Assembly (NCBI RefSeq): GCF_047511655.1
Contig: NC_133389.1
Coordinates: 156,255,973 to 156,319,972 of the forward strand
Source: Castor canadensis
Lineage: Eukaryota > Chordata > Mammalia > Rodentia > Castoridae
Length of the DNA stretch: 64,000 bases
Direction of reading: 5' to 3'
Position numbers and translations under genes: made by a program. Of the stretch, positions 49,000-59,677 are shown piece by piece; position 1 is the first letter of the stretch; the number at the start of each line of letters is the position of its first letter. The notes beneath the pieces were generated by a model that saw nothing but the letters and a program-made list of their open reading frames with translations, had not been told where the DNA came from and did no database searches.

Positions 49000-49671
49000 T
49001 GAGGATTCAAATTATAGCATAGCCTGGCCAGTGGACCACTAGGCCCAAGAAGGAAAGGGGCTCTATTCCAAAGGACCTTCAGCACCAAGCAGAATACGTT
49101 GATGTTTCTGCAGCAGCTGGATGAATATGTTTAGGACTGCACTCTTGTAATGCTAAATCAAGAGTGGACTTTCAGGAGATAATGATAATGTGTTGCTAGA
49201 CAGACTCTTGGAAACTTGGAAAAAGTGATGACTCAAATAAAATTAAAATTAAAATGCCAGAACTGTGATGGATGTCAGTGGAAGAAGGGATCAACAGGCT
49301 AGTGGACACGGTAGTTTGGGAGACTACAAATCCTACTAATCAGTCATGTTCTCTGAAAGGGCCTCAGTGACACTACATTAAAGCCCTGGATGCATTGCAG
49401 AGAGGGTCCAAGTGTTACTGAGAAAACCACTGTGTCGATTCCAGGCCAGGGCTGTTAAAGGGCACACTGTTACAGAGCTCTGCTCCCTGGTAATGGGAAT
49501 GATAAAATCTGGAAGTAATGAAGCTGGGAGGGGACAGTGCCTCCACCCCAGAGAGCATCTCTTATGAAAGAAGAACTAACTAATCCGGTGGATAAGATAA
49601 TAGATAGTGGCACGCACAGTGGGCTCACTGAAGAGATAGATGTTATGTAACCAGCTCATAAGGAAGGACTG
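49000..49671. other. Older unclassified repeat-like sequence, left of the L1
   Basis: The base composition and word content (for example 'ccctggatgcattgcagaga' and 'gtgtcgattccaggccaggg') look like the inside of an old LTR element. It appears to continue beyond the L1, at 52881-54066. I could not name the family. Confidence 0.3.
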
Positions 49672-49689
49672 AAGATCGACAGACCCTGG

Positions 49690-52383
49690 CAAACCTGACT
49701 AAAAGGAGGAGAGAAAAAACCCAAATTAGTAGAATCAGAAATGCAAAAGGGGAGATAATAACAAACACCATGGAAGTCCAGGAAATCATCAGAGACTTCT
49801 TCAAGAACCTATATTCAAATAAATTTGAAAATCTTAAAGAAATGGACAGATTTCTAGATACATATGAGCATCCAAAACTGAACCAAGAGGAAATTAATCA
49901 CTTGAATAGATCTATAACACAAAATGAAATTGAAGCAGCAATCAAGAGTCTCCCCAAAAAGAAAAGTCCAGGACCTGATGGATTCTCTGCTGAATTCTAT
50001 CAGACCTTTAAAGAAGAACTGATACCAACCCTCCTTAAACTGTTCCACAAAATAGAAAGGGAAGGAAAACTGCCAAACACATTTTATGAAGCCAGTATTA
50101 CACTTATCCCAAAACCAGGCAAAGACACCTCCAAAAAGGAGAACTATAGGCCGATCTCCTTAATGAACATTGATGCAAAAATCCTCAAGAAAATAATGGC
50201 AAACCGAATTCAACAACACATCAAAAAGACCATTCACCACGACCAATAGGCTTCATCCCAGGGATGCAGGGGTGGTTCAACATACGAAAATTAATAATCG
50301 TAATAAACCACATTAACAGAAACAAAGACAAAAACCACTTGATCATCTCAATAGATGCAGAAAAAGCCTTTGATAAGATCCAACACCATTTCATGATAAA
50401 AGCTCTAAGAAAACTAGGAATAGAAGGAAAGTACCTCAACATTATAAAAGCTATATATGACAAACCTACAGCCAGCATTATACTGAACGGGAGAAAAACT
50501 GAAACCAGCCCTCTAAAATCAGGAACCAGACAAGGATGCCCACTATCTCCACTCCTATTCAACATAGTACTGGAATTCCTAGCCAGAGCAATTAGGCAAG
50601 AAGAAGGAATAAAAGGAATACAAATAGGTAAAGAAGCTGTCAAAATATCCCTATTTGCAGATGACATGATCCTATACCTTAAAGACCCAAAAAATTCTAC
50701 TCAGAAGCTTCTAGACATCATCAATAGCTACAGCAAGGTAGCAGGATATAAAATCAACATAGAAAAATCATTAGCATTTCTATACACTAACAATGAGCAA
50801 ACTGAAAAAGAATGTATGAAAACAATTCCATTTACAATAGCCTCAAAAAAAATCAAATACCTAGGTGTAAACCTAACAAAAGATGTGAAAGACCTCTACA
50901 AGGAAAACTATACACTTCTGAAGAAAGAGATTGAGGAAGACTATAGAAAGTGGAGAGATCTCCCATGCTCATGGATTGGTAGAATCAACATAGTAAAAAT
51001 GTCAATATTCCCAAAAGTAATCTACATGTTTAATGCAATTCCTATAAAAATTCCAATGATTTTCATTAAAGAGATCGAAAAATCTACCATGAAATTTATA
51101 TGGAAACACAGGAAGCCACGAATAGCCAAGGCAATACTCAGTCAAAAGAACAATGCAGGAGGTATCACAATACCTGACTTCAAACTATATTACAAAGCAG
51201 TAGCAATAAAAACAGCATGGTACTGGCACAAAAACAGACATGAAGACCAGTGGAACAGAATAGAGGACCCAGATATGAAGCCACAAAACTATAACCAACT
51301 TGTCTTTGACAAAGGAGCTAAAAATATACGATGGAGAAATAGCAGCCTCTTCAACAAAAACTGCTGGGAAAACTGGTTAGCAGTCTGCAAAAAACTGAAA
51401 CTAGATCCATGTATATCACCCTATACCAAGATTAACTCAAAATGGATCAAGGATCTTAATATCAGACCCCAAACTCTTAAGTTGGTACAGGAAAAAGTAG
51501 GAAATACTCTGGAGTTAGTAGGTATAGGTAAGAACTTTCTCAATGAAACCCCAGCAGCACAGCAACTAAGAGATAACATAGATAAGTGGGACCTCATAAA
51601 ACTAAAAAGCTTCTGTTCATCAAAAGAAATGGTCTCTAAACTGAAGAGAACACCCAAAGAGTGGGAGAAAATATTTGCCAGCTATACATCAGACAAAGGA
51701 CTGATAACCAGAATATATAGGGAACTTAAAAAACTAAATTCTCCCAAAACTAATGAACCAATAAAGAAATGGGCAAGTGAACTAAACAGAACTTTCTCAA
51801 AAGAAGAAATTCAAATCACCAAAAACACATGAAGAAATGCTCACCATCTCTAGCAATAAAGGAAATGCAAATTAAAACCACACTAAGATTCCACATCACC
51901 CCTGTTAGAATAGCCATCATCAGCAACACCACCAACAACAGGTGTTGGCGAGGATGCGGGGAAAAAGGAACCCTCTTACACTGTTGGTGGGAATGTAAAC
52001 TAGTACAACCACTCTGGAAAAAAATTTGGAGGCTACTTAAAAAGCTAAACATTGATCTACCATTTGATCCAGCAATACCACTCTTGGGGATATACCCAAA
52101 AGACTGTGACACAGGTTACTCCAGAGGCACCTGCACACCCATGCTTATTGCAGCACTAGTCACAATAGCCAAGTTATGGAAACAGCCAAGATGCCCCACT
52201 ACTGATGAATGGATTAAGAAAATGTGGTATCTATACACAATGGAATTTTATGCAGCCATGAAGAAGAACAAAATGTTATCATTCGTTGGTAAATGGATGG
52301 AATTGGAGAACATCATTCTGAGTGAGCTTAGCCTGGCCCAAAAGACCAAAAATCCTATGTTCTCCCTCATATGTGGACATTAG
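49690..52383 (+). pseudogene. L1 ORF2 remnant (reverse transcriptase and C-terminal domain)
   Basis: The frame falls into three open pieces: up to 50248, about 50250-51832, and 51829-52383. The first break, near 50246, is a missing base just before the conserved [11 protein letters not shown] block. The second, at 51829-51832, is a shortened A-run (five A's where six restore the frame) that creates an ATGA overlap. The reverse transcriptase catalytic FADD motif is intact near 50653-50664. The C-terminal Cys-rich block (CWRGC...HCWWEC) is intact but in the last piece. L1 ORF2 copies the L1 RNA into the genome; this copy lacks the endonuclease and cannot move. Confidence 0.92.
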
Positions 52384-52760
52384 ATCAAGGGCAAACACAA
52401 CAAGGGGATTGGACTTTGAGCACATGATAAAAGCGAGAGCACACAAGGGAGGGGTGAGGATAGGTAAGACACCTAAAAAATTAGCTAGCATTTGTTGCCC
52501 TTAACGCAGAGAAACTAAAGCAGATACCTTAAATGCAACTGAGGCCAATAAGAAAAGGGGACCAGGAACTAGAGAAAAGGTTAGATCAAAAATAATTAAC
52601 CTAGAAGGTAACACACACGCACAGGAAATTAATGCGAGTCAACTCCCTGTATAGCTATCCTTATCTCAACCAGCAAAAACCCTTGTTCCTTCCTATTATA
52701 TCTTATACTCTCTCTACAACAAAATTAGAAATAAGGGCAAAGTAGTTTCTGCTGGGCATT

Positions 52761-52830
52761 GAGGGGGTGGGGGGAGAGGGAGGGGGCGGAGTGGGTGGTA
52801 AGGGAGGGGGTGGTAAGGGAGGGGGGAGAA
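52761..52830 (+). repeat. G-rich tract in the L1 3'UTR
   Basis: Repeated runs of 3-7 G's (for example GGGGGTGGGGGGAGAGGGAG) form a polypurine tract just before the L1 tail. Such tracts are a known feature of L1 3'UTRs and could form G-quadruplexes. The inner antisense L1 has the C-rich complement at 60484-60553. Confidence 0.85.
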
Positions 52831-52880
52831 ATGACCCAAGCCTTGTATGCACATATGAATAATAAAAGAAAAAAAACTGA

Positions 52881-54066
52881 AACCTTGCAAGGATGGGTCA
52901 TCTCTTTCAGGGTGTCATATATGCCATGAATCAATGTAGTGTTTTGCCCTAATCTTTAGAATATCTGAATCCAGGAACCAAGAGGTAGAATTTACAGGTC
53001 ACTCCCAGGAACCCACTGGGGTAATTTGTGCTTTTAAATCCTAAAGTGGGAGAAGATATCAGGGGATACAGGAAGGATCTAATGGCTGTGGCTGCCTTTA
53101 GTCTCAGTGAACTCCTGTGCTAAGATACCAGCAGGCAAGGAAAGGATTTACCATCCAGGAAGGGATAACTGGCCCTGCTCATCAGAAGCATATATGACTG
53201 TTATTACCCAGTGTAGATACTAAAGAATATTCAGCATCTAGGTTTTCTATAGAAGCATCTTTGGTATCACCCTGCTCAATTTTGACAGTTGGACAAATAC
53301 AGCAGTCACATCCTGAAAAGGGATTAGGGCTCAGAGCCCTTAAGCACAAAGACCTAGGTCACCACACCCAACAAGTCACTTAGACCAGCAGAGGGTAATG
53401 GGGAATCTATAATGGACAGGAGAGAAGAGAGTCTGTCCCTGAATCTTATGTGATGTGGAGAGTATAGTTCCTTTGACTAACTTTTATCTTGTAAAATTTC
53501 CCCAGGGAAAGATGCCGGCTGGATCCCTGGAGAAGCTGTTAACAGATGGTGTGAAATTATTGTATGGAACACATGGATCCAAAGGTGCACAGGTGGACTG
53601 TGGCAGATGCTGTCATGTATAGTCCAGATTCTCCCTTCCTAACCTATGCACTCAGGCCCTCAGTCACCAGGTGCATTGGAGACTGATGGCTTACTGCTGA
53701 GTCTAAAGGAATGACCTCAGCCAAAGGGAGTCCTCTTATCTAAGGTTACATCTCTTCCCCAGAGGTAGCCCACATCAAGTGACTGGATGATGTGGAAGTA
53801 CAAAAGCGCAGCTACCATGAATCAACTTGGGATACCTCTGAAAAGCTCTCCCAGCATGGGTTTCCTGTAGGATCATCTGAGCCCTCAAATGCAATTGTAT
53901 CACAGTTTGCCTTCCCCCTTTGCCCAGTCCTGCTGCCCTTATTGCTTTTCAGGATGTTATTGCCAAGAGTACCTTCCAGTAGAACCCCTTCTCCAATATT
54001 TTCATCTGTTTGTTGAGCAACACAGTCACAGAAATATGAAGGAGAATGAAAAGTTAATAAGCACAA
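52881..54066. other. Older unclassified repeat-like sequence, right of the L1
   Basis: Continues the style of 49000-49671. It has no supportable gene; the open frames near 53792-54071 overlap on both strands with no homology. It may be an old LTR-element interior. Confidence 0.3.
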
Positions 54067-54333
54067 TATAAGCTACCTGGGTTTCTTGGTGGGGGTGGAA
54101 TCACCAAACTTATTTCACTTATTGATTAGGGTCTCGCTTTTTCTATTAGGTGTTAGGAAAAAACAAGTAAGGTTCTTGAAACTGATGAGTGGGAGCTAAT
54201 TTTACTAGTAAATATCATTAGTGCATGAGCATTCATTACTGGAAGCCAATATGATATACCAGCTAGTATTTTATTAAATCAGAGCATAGTTTTTATGCTT
54301 GTGTGAGTTTAACTAAATATAAAGACTTCTTAC

Positions 54334-54446
54334 CTCCCAAACGTCAGGACATTGAGTAATTTTATATATCCGAAAATCAGGAAGATTCTTCTGTAAATAG
54401 TCTGCCAGAAGTTCTGCCTTAGCATAATGTGGACAATCTGCTCTAC
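54334..54446 (-). CDS. MDH1B: MDH1B coding exon 2
   Basis: A 113-base exon with acceptor TGTCTTAG|GT and donor TGGGAG|GTAAGA. It encodes residues 8-45: [20 protein letters not shown] and [18 protein letters not shown]. The C12-P-H-Y motif occupies the position of a glutaredoxin active site (CPYC), with the second Cys replaced. Phase 1 from exon 1 and phase 0 to exon 3 fit exactly. The exon is too short to appear as a long open frame. Confidence 0.93.
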
Positions 54447-54656
54447 CTAAGACAGCTCAAATTAATCAAATTTTCTTTCAAGGCATAGAAATTATGTAGT
54501 TTATATATACAATTATGGAATTAAGCATAGTTATATATACTTTTATAACATACAATCATAGTATAAATTGTTACGATATAAACTTCTGATTTTTATTGTA
54601 CTGATAAAAAAGTGATAGGAGCTGAGAATTTGTGGGCCGACGCGGGGTTTACTCAC

Positions 54657-54678
54657 CCGCGATCACGAATTTAGCCAT
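54657..54678 (-). CDS. MDH1B: MDH1B coding exon 1 with start codon
   Basis: ATG at 54678-54676 on the minus strand begins MAKFVIA plus one base, then the donor GCGG|GTGAGT. MAKFVIAG is the known N-terminus of MDH1B and forms the first beta-strand of the glutaredoxin-like domain. Only 22 coding bases lie in this exon. Together with the ten downstream exons the frame is continuous over 1,617 bases (538 codons and stop). Confidence 0.93.
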
Positions 54679-54717
54679 GATCTGTCGAGACCCACAGGCA
54701 GAGACCACGGCGTCGTG

Positions 54718-54730
54718 GTTTCCTAGCAAC
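54718..54730. promoter_or_regulatory. RFX X-box motif
   Basis: GTTTCCTAGCAAC fits the RFX X-box: an RYYNCC half, one spacer base, and an RGNAAC half. It lies 40 bases upstream of the MDH1B ATG. X-boxes near starts mark cilium genes driven by RFX factors, which suits MDH1B. Confidence 0.7.
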
Positions 54731-54745
54731 CATGCGGACAAGAGT

Positions 54746-54757
54746 GGCGCAGGCGCA
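54746..54757. promoter_or_regulatory. NRF-1-like site
   Basis: GGCGCAGGCGCA is one mismatch-type variant of the palindromic GCGCA-NGCGC NRF-1 consensus. NRF-1 drives many nuclear genes for mitochondrial proteins, which suits FASTKD2. Confidence 0.65.
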
Positions 54758-54993
54758 CTCTGAAGTTAGCGCCCTGGCCCAGCACGAGATGTTAGGGGTT
54801 CAAAGTTATGACTTGTCACTTGCGGCACACGATCACACACCACCTTTATAAACTCTGTGCCTATTCCCAGTTTATACCTCTGCACCCAAGAAAAATATCA
54901 ATTTTGGCTGACAGGCTTTTTTCTCTCCTTGAGCATCTCTTTCGACAACTGCCGCGAACAGAGGCTTTTTGACCTATAAAGGCAGCCGTAGAA

Positions 54994-55001
54994 TCTCGCG
55001 A
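54994..55001. promoter_or_regulatory. TCTCGCGA element
   Basis: The palindromic core TCTCGCGA is a known promoter element of CpG-type and bidirectional promoters. It lies at the likely FASTKD2 start region. Confidence 0.65.
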
Positions 55002-55027
55002 TACGTGCAGCTCTCCGCGACGCTGTC

Positions 55028-55066
55028 ATGGCCGCGCCTGTGAATAGCCACGGGGTTCTGCTGTAA
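55028..55066 (+). other. Upstream ORF in FASTKD2 exon 1 (12 codons)
   Basis: ATG at 55028 with G at -3 and G at +4 starts MAAPVNSHGVLL and stops at TAA (55064-55066), one base before the splice donor. If transcription starts upstream of 55028, ribosomes would meet this frame first. Confidence 0.6.
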
Positions 55067-55067
55067 G

Positions 55068-55676
55068 GTGAGTGGAGGACAAGCGTAGGAGGAGCTACTA
55101 GCAGGATCACTACCTAGGCTTTGTGTCCTGCGCAGGGAGGTTTCAGGAGTGGCCCAGACATTAGGCAGTTTAGGGTGGTGGGTCCTGCTAGGTGGCTGAG
55201 CTGCGGAAGGACGGTAGCTCTGGTTTTGGCGTCCGGTGAGACTCTGGTGGTAGCTTCTTCCCAAGAGCAAGTTTCCTGCTGCTTCTCAGCAAATCTGTAT
55301 TTTCAACAGTCCGGGTTCGGCCGTTGCTAAACCATGTTTCATAGTACCCACCAATGTTATTATTTTCACTAAGACATCTCCAAGGCGGTGCTAACAAAAA
55401 TCCCATCTATAGGGGAAGCTTTATGGAGTCCTTTTCCAACACAGTGCCTTTTGTTTTTAGCTAATTTACACAACGAGCACGTCTAAACAGGTTATCCCAA
55501 ACTGCATACACATTGTGGTAAAAATGGAGGAAGCCTATCTTGGTGAAATTGTTTTGTCGTTTTAATGTAAACCTTCAGTGGCTCGATAGGTTCCCATGCC
55601 AGCTCTATTAAATGCATTTCATATATTTAAATAAAAGTTTTAATTTTTATTCCTTTCATTACCTTGTCCCCTGTAG
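55068..55676 (+). other. FASTKD2 intron 1
   Basis: No other exon or clear repeat was seen. The first part is CpG-richer; the rest is AT-rich. Confidence 0.6.
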
Positions 55677-55774
55677 GAAGACGACAGCGTGTGTTATCTT
55701 TCATTAGTAAAAGTGACTTTTGTTTCGTATTGACAACTTTAAAGCCATCTGAAAGTGTTTCAGTGGATAGCAAA

Positions 55775-56512
55775 ATGAATAATAAAGCAGGGTTCTTTTT
55801 ATGGAACCTCAGACAATTCAGTATTTTAGTTAGAAGAAGCAGAACTTTGAGACTATATCCTTTGGGATTTTGCAGACCAAAAATTTCTCATTCAAACTGG
55901 AACATAAGAAACCTTTTGTTAAATAAATTTGATAATGGAATGCACACATCTATTAGATACCTCTTTCAGGATGCATTCATTTTAAAATCAGGAGATGGTG
56001 GCTTTCAAACAAAAGGCTTAAGCACTGCGTCACTTTTTAGAGTTGACAGTCTATGTTGTCCTAGAAGACTGTCCTTTGACTCAAGACATTCTCTTGTCTC
56101 TGTTGGGACATCTGATAATGGATTGAAGAAAGTGGACTTTCATCCTGAGGCTTGCAGTGAAGATGTACTAAGCAAGGAAATGAAACCAACCCCCATCAGC
56201 CATAGAAAGCTGTCTCAGGAGTGTAGTTCCCTAAGTGATGTGTTAGATTCATTTTCAAAAGCACCTACATTTCCTAGTAGTAACTACTTCTCAGCGATGT
56301 GGACAATTGCCAAAAGGATGTCCGAAGACCAGCAGCGCTTTGAAAAGCAACTGATGTTTAATCACCCCGTGTTTAACCAGTTGTGTGAACAAATGATGAA
56401 AGAAGCCAACATAATGTACTATGACCAACTGTTGTTCAGTCTTCATGCCATGGTGAAGCTTGGAGTACCTCAAAATACCCTTGTGGTACAGACCTTGTTG
56501 AGGATTACCCAG
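55775..56512 (+). CDS. FASTKD2: FASTKD2 first coding exon (residues 1-246)
   Basis: The exon begins at 55677 (CCCCTGTAG|GAAG) and ends CACCCAG-type TTACCCAG|GTAAAG at 56512. I start the CDS at ATG 55775 (caaaATGa, A at -3), giving [20 protein letters not shown]. The human protein, as I recall it, begins 16 residues earlier with MLTTLKP; here that Met codon reads GTA (55727-55729), so the downstream Met is the first usable one. The N-terminus (about 1-40) is basic, with no acidic residue in the first 35, as in a mitochondrial presequence. The later blocks [20 protein letters not shown] and [20 protein letters not shown] are family signatures. FASTKD2 works in mitochondrial RNA granules, binds 16S rRNA and is needed for large mitoribosomal subunit assembly. 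The FAST_1, FAST_2 and RAP domains lie beyond this window. Confidence 0.97.
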
Positions 56513-56869
56513 GTAAAGTCAAAAAGAGACTTAGTTGTGTTTTTACTCTAAAATATCTGGAAAGAATGAGGGGAAATAATGAATAGCAGCCACCTTAAAA
56601 GAAACTGTCAGTGGAATGTATGTATATGTACAGATATATATGTATTATATATACATATATATACCACACATATGTAATTTAGGGACTTTGAGTTAGCTAG
56701 TTCATTTCTTTAGCTTTGGAAATTTATGAAAGCCTGTCTCATTTGTCTTCTCCAGGGTTGAGTAGTAGTGAAGAGACTAAATGGGGAAAGATACAAGATA
56801 TACAAAGAAAGGTTGGGTAGATGAAGGAAGGAGAAAAGGGAGGGAAGAAGACTAAAATTTGTTAAGTGT

Positions 56870-56985
56870 CTATTTATACCTTTTATCCACATAATCTTAT
56901 TTAATCTCAACAACACTACAAGGTTGATGTTTTTAGTTTTTCAGATGAGTAAAATTAAAAACTAAGATCACACAATTAGTGCATT
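56870..56985 (+). mobile_element. MIR SINE
   Basis: 'tctatttataccttttatcc', 'ataatcttatttaatctcaa', 'aacactacaaggttgatgtt' and 'cagatgagtaaaatt' follow the MIR core. Confidence 0.65.
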
Positions 56986-56989
56986 CATT

Positions 56990-57445
56990 TATTCATGCAA
57001 CAAACATATTGGGTGTCAACTGTATACAAGTTACTGCATTTGTCAGTAGGGATGTAAGGATATGCAAGACATAGTTCTTTATAATCATTGAAGCTTATAA
57101 TCTAGAAGGAAAGTCATATTTTGCAGGCCATTAAAAAAATGATAACCAACATTCCTCTAATGAATCATGCTATATTATAGGCACTGGGCTGAGCACTGGA
57201 GAATGCAAAATAATCAAAATACTGACATAATACAACTTTCAGTGCAATGAAAGAAAACTACAAGGTTTTATGAAAGTGTGTCCTGGGGCTCCCAACCTAG
57301 TCTGTCTTTGTGATGGGAAGATGAGACAAGCAGAGATTACAGAATTGCTTCATGTAATCCTTAGTTTAGCCCTTTAAAGCAGGTATGGTTGCTTTCATCT
57401 TGCTGACTAGGAAACTGAAGCTTAGAGAGGTTAATTGTGCAAGGT
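56990..57445 (+). mobile_element. Ancient L2/MIR-type fragments
   Basis: 'cattcatttattcatgcaac', 'gcttataatctagaagg', 'caggtatggttgctttcatc' and 'gaaactgaagcttagagagg' are generic mammalian-wide repeat sequence. Several pieces are present, and their boundaries are approximate. Confidence 0.5.
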
Positions 57446-57477
57446 CATATACCTGTTAATCCCCCTATTGTAGGTAC

Positions 57478-57690
57478 TGGTTAAGTATACCTTATCCCAA
57501 ATGTTTGGGAGCAGAAGTATTTCAGGTTTTGGAGTTTTTCAAGATTTTAGAATATTTACATAGACTTTACCAGTTTAACATCTCTAATCCCCAAATTCCC
57601 AATCCACAGTGCTCCAAAATCCAAAGTTATTTGAGTGCCAGTGTTTTAAGTTTTAGATCTTTGGATTATGGATGCTCAAGCTGTGCTTGA
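57478..57690 (+). mobile_element. Tigger-type DNA transposon fragment
   Basis: 'ccttatcccaaatgtttggg', 'agcagaagtatttcaggttt', 'agattttagaatatttacat' and the end 'ggattatggatgctcaagct' match a non-autonomous Tigger relative with its inverted ends. Confidence 0.7.
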
Positions 57691-57699
57691 TAAGTATTT

Positions 57700-59677
57700 A
57701 TTGATTGAATGAACACCTAGTTCATGGTAGAATTGGAATTCAGACCCCGTAGGAGATGCCTAAGCTGAGTCAAAGGGATGACCAGCAGTTTGTGAGAGAA
57801 CTGATAATGAAGGAGATGTGTCAAGCAGAGAGATGACATGCCCAGCATCCTATAGGAAAAGTTTGTCTAGATCAGGGAGCTGAAAGTAGTTTGGTATGGC
57901 TAAAGTACAGAATGATGAGGTTGTGTGTCTGAATGGGTTGGAAATATGTTTATATGTTGGTCAAAGGGGAGAGGGGAGGAGCAAGGGGCTAGTGACAGGA
58001 CATGAGGCTGAAAAAATAGGAGCCAAGTAATAAAGAACCTTATATGTCTGGTTAAGGAGTTTGGGTTTATTCTGTAGGCAGTGGGAATCTGTTGAAGGAT
58101 TTTAAGGAAAGGATTGACAGGCTTGAATTCTTATTTTGGATCACTGAATAAGTGGAAAATACATTGGAAGAAGGATAAATTGGATGGAACCACCTCTACT
58201 TTCAAAGAAGAGTGTTAGTATCTGGCCTGTTGGACGTCACTGCAATGAAACATGGTGTGAGGCAGGAAGGATTAGCTTGTTGTGGTAATCTTTTATTTTT
58301 TAAGAGTTAGACACCTCAGACTTCTAAACTCTATGGTCATAATGAAATAAATTTTTAAATGACAAGAATTTCTGGAAGGTAATTTGACATGTGTGCTATC
58401 ATTCTATAGAATTCAAGAATTGAGTTTGTAGGTGTATGTGTTTTTAACTTTCTGTATCACTGAGATTTCCATATGTCCTTAACCAAGAACTAAATTTTAT
58501 TTTTGTGTGTTTGTTTAAATCACAGAATATCCATGTTTATTTGATAGACTGTGTATTAGTTCCCTATGTTGTTACTTAAAATATGATTATGATTGGACAG
58601 TGATGCTCTTACTGTACTAGATTTTGGACAGGTATTCTCATTAGTTTAGCACCTACACTGGTGAAAAGTGAGCAGTAGATATTTGGAGTCAGAGTATCTG
58701 TGTGCATGATTGTGTCTCACTGAGCTGATGGAATGTCATAAAGGTATTTTAGCTAGAGGTGAAAGGACAATGTGCCATCAATGAATTTACCCTTCAAACA
58801 CATTGCAAATAGTCTTTTCCTTTCAAAGCAGATATTCATTATCAAGGAAATACTCTCATGGAAATGAAACTCTTTTTTCCTTCCAGGCTCTCTCTCTCAT
58901 CTTTTTTGGGTCATTATTTGGTTCTGACTCAAGATTCTGTGACTGGTTAGTCCTGTAATTTAGCAAAGAACATTCCTCTTTCAACCTGAGTTTTCTTGGA
59001 TGTGATCATATTACTCTTATGAGGTATAGAGGCTGGTTTTCGTTAAATTGTAGAGAGTACTTGTTAGAACTAATTTTCCAGATTACACCCACTGTCATTT
59101 CTGGAATCTAAATTAGCACCCTAACTTAGGGAACCTGAAGTTAGGATTTGGAGCCTGGGCTCCCCAGAGACCCAGATAAAAGTAGTAAAATGATAGGAGA
59201 TATGAATGTGAAGATTCACAACTGAAGTTACAGCTTCATACTCAGTAAAAGGTATAGGGAAGTTGTATGGACACAGTCTAGTAGGGGTCTTTAGGATGGG
59301 CAAATTGCCCTGTGTACCTTAGTAGCTCTTATATTACTGTGCCATGTTGTCTTCATGATGGCTTCGAGTCCTAAGAAGAGGTAAAAATAACGTTTGATAC
59401 AAGTTGTTTCAGGAGCAAAGGGATATGATCGATGTTAAATGGTGTTAAATGATGATGATAAATTTTAAAAAAGAGTTGATGCATAAAAAGGCATGTATCA
59501 GTTATTTGGAAAATTCACTTAAGTATAACATCTTATTTTCCCCCAAAAGTTGTTTATTGTGGACTGACTATATGAATTATTGGTTTAATACTTAATCCTT
59601 TAATTGAAAGCATCAGTTCAGTGGTTTTGCTTGCGTTGGACTCATCTCTTAATGTTTTTGTAATTATATTTCAATAG
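57700..59677 (+). other. FASTKD2 intron 2, remainder
   Basis: AT-rich intron. No exon was recognised. It may contain ancient repeat pieces (for example 57850-58160). Confidence 0.45.

Larger units (their letters stand above)
49672..52880 (+). mobile_element. Young 5'-truncated L1, sense
   Basis: The element starts inside ORF2, after the endonuclease domain. It runs through reverse transcriptase and the C-terminal region to the ORF2 stop (52383), then a 3'UTR of about 490 bases with a G-rich tract, and ends with an A-rich tail near 52862-52876. It lies in MDH1B intron 2, antisense to MDH1B. High similarity to the inner L1 at 60434-62453, including a 60-codon 3'UTR frame differing at one residue, indicates a recently active family. 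No convincing target-site duplication was seen (only a 6-bp ACTGAA match). Confidence 0.93.
54679..55027. promoter_or_regulatory. Bidirectional MDH1B/FASTKD2 promoter
   Basis: This is the interval between the divergent MDH1B start codon and FASTKD2 exon 1. It is the most CpG-containing non-coding part of the window. It contains an X-box, an NRF-1-like site and a TCTCGCGA element, listed separately. No TATA box is obvious for either gene, apart from 'tataaag' at 54976 near the FASTKD2 start region. Confidence 0.8.
54980..55067 (+). other. FASTKD2: FASTKD2 exon 1 (5' untranslated, start approximate)
   Basis: The donor GTAAG|GTGAGT at 55068 marks the exon end. The start is uncertain, probably between 54980 and 55020. 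The exon is followed by a 609-base intron with acceptor CCCCTGTAG|GAAG at 55676. It holds a short upstream reading frame (55028-55066). Confidence 0.65.

Noticed and set aside
55664-55774. Upstream extension of the FASTKD2 frame
   Set aside because: The first part lies in intron 1 and opens with TTG; the exon begins at 55677 and has no ATG before 55775.
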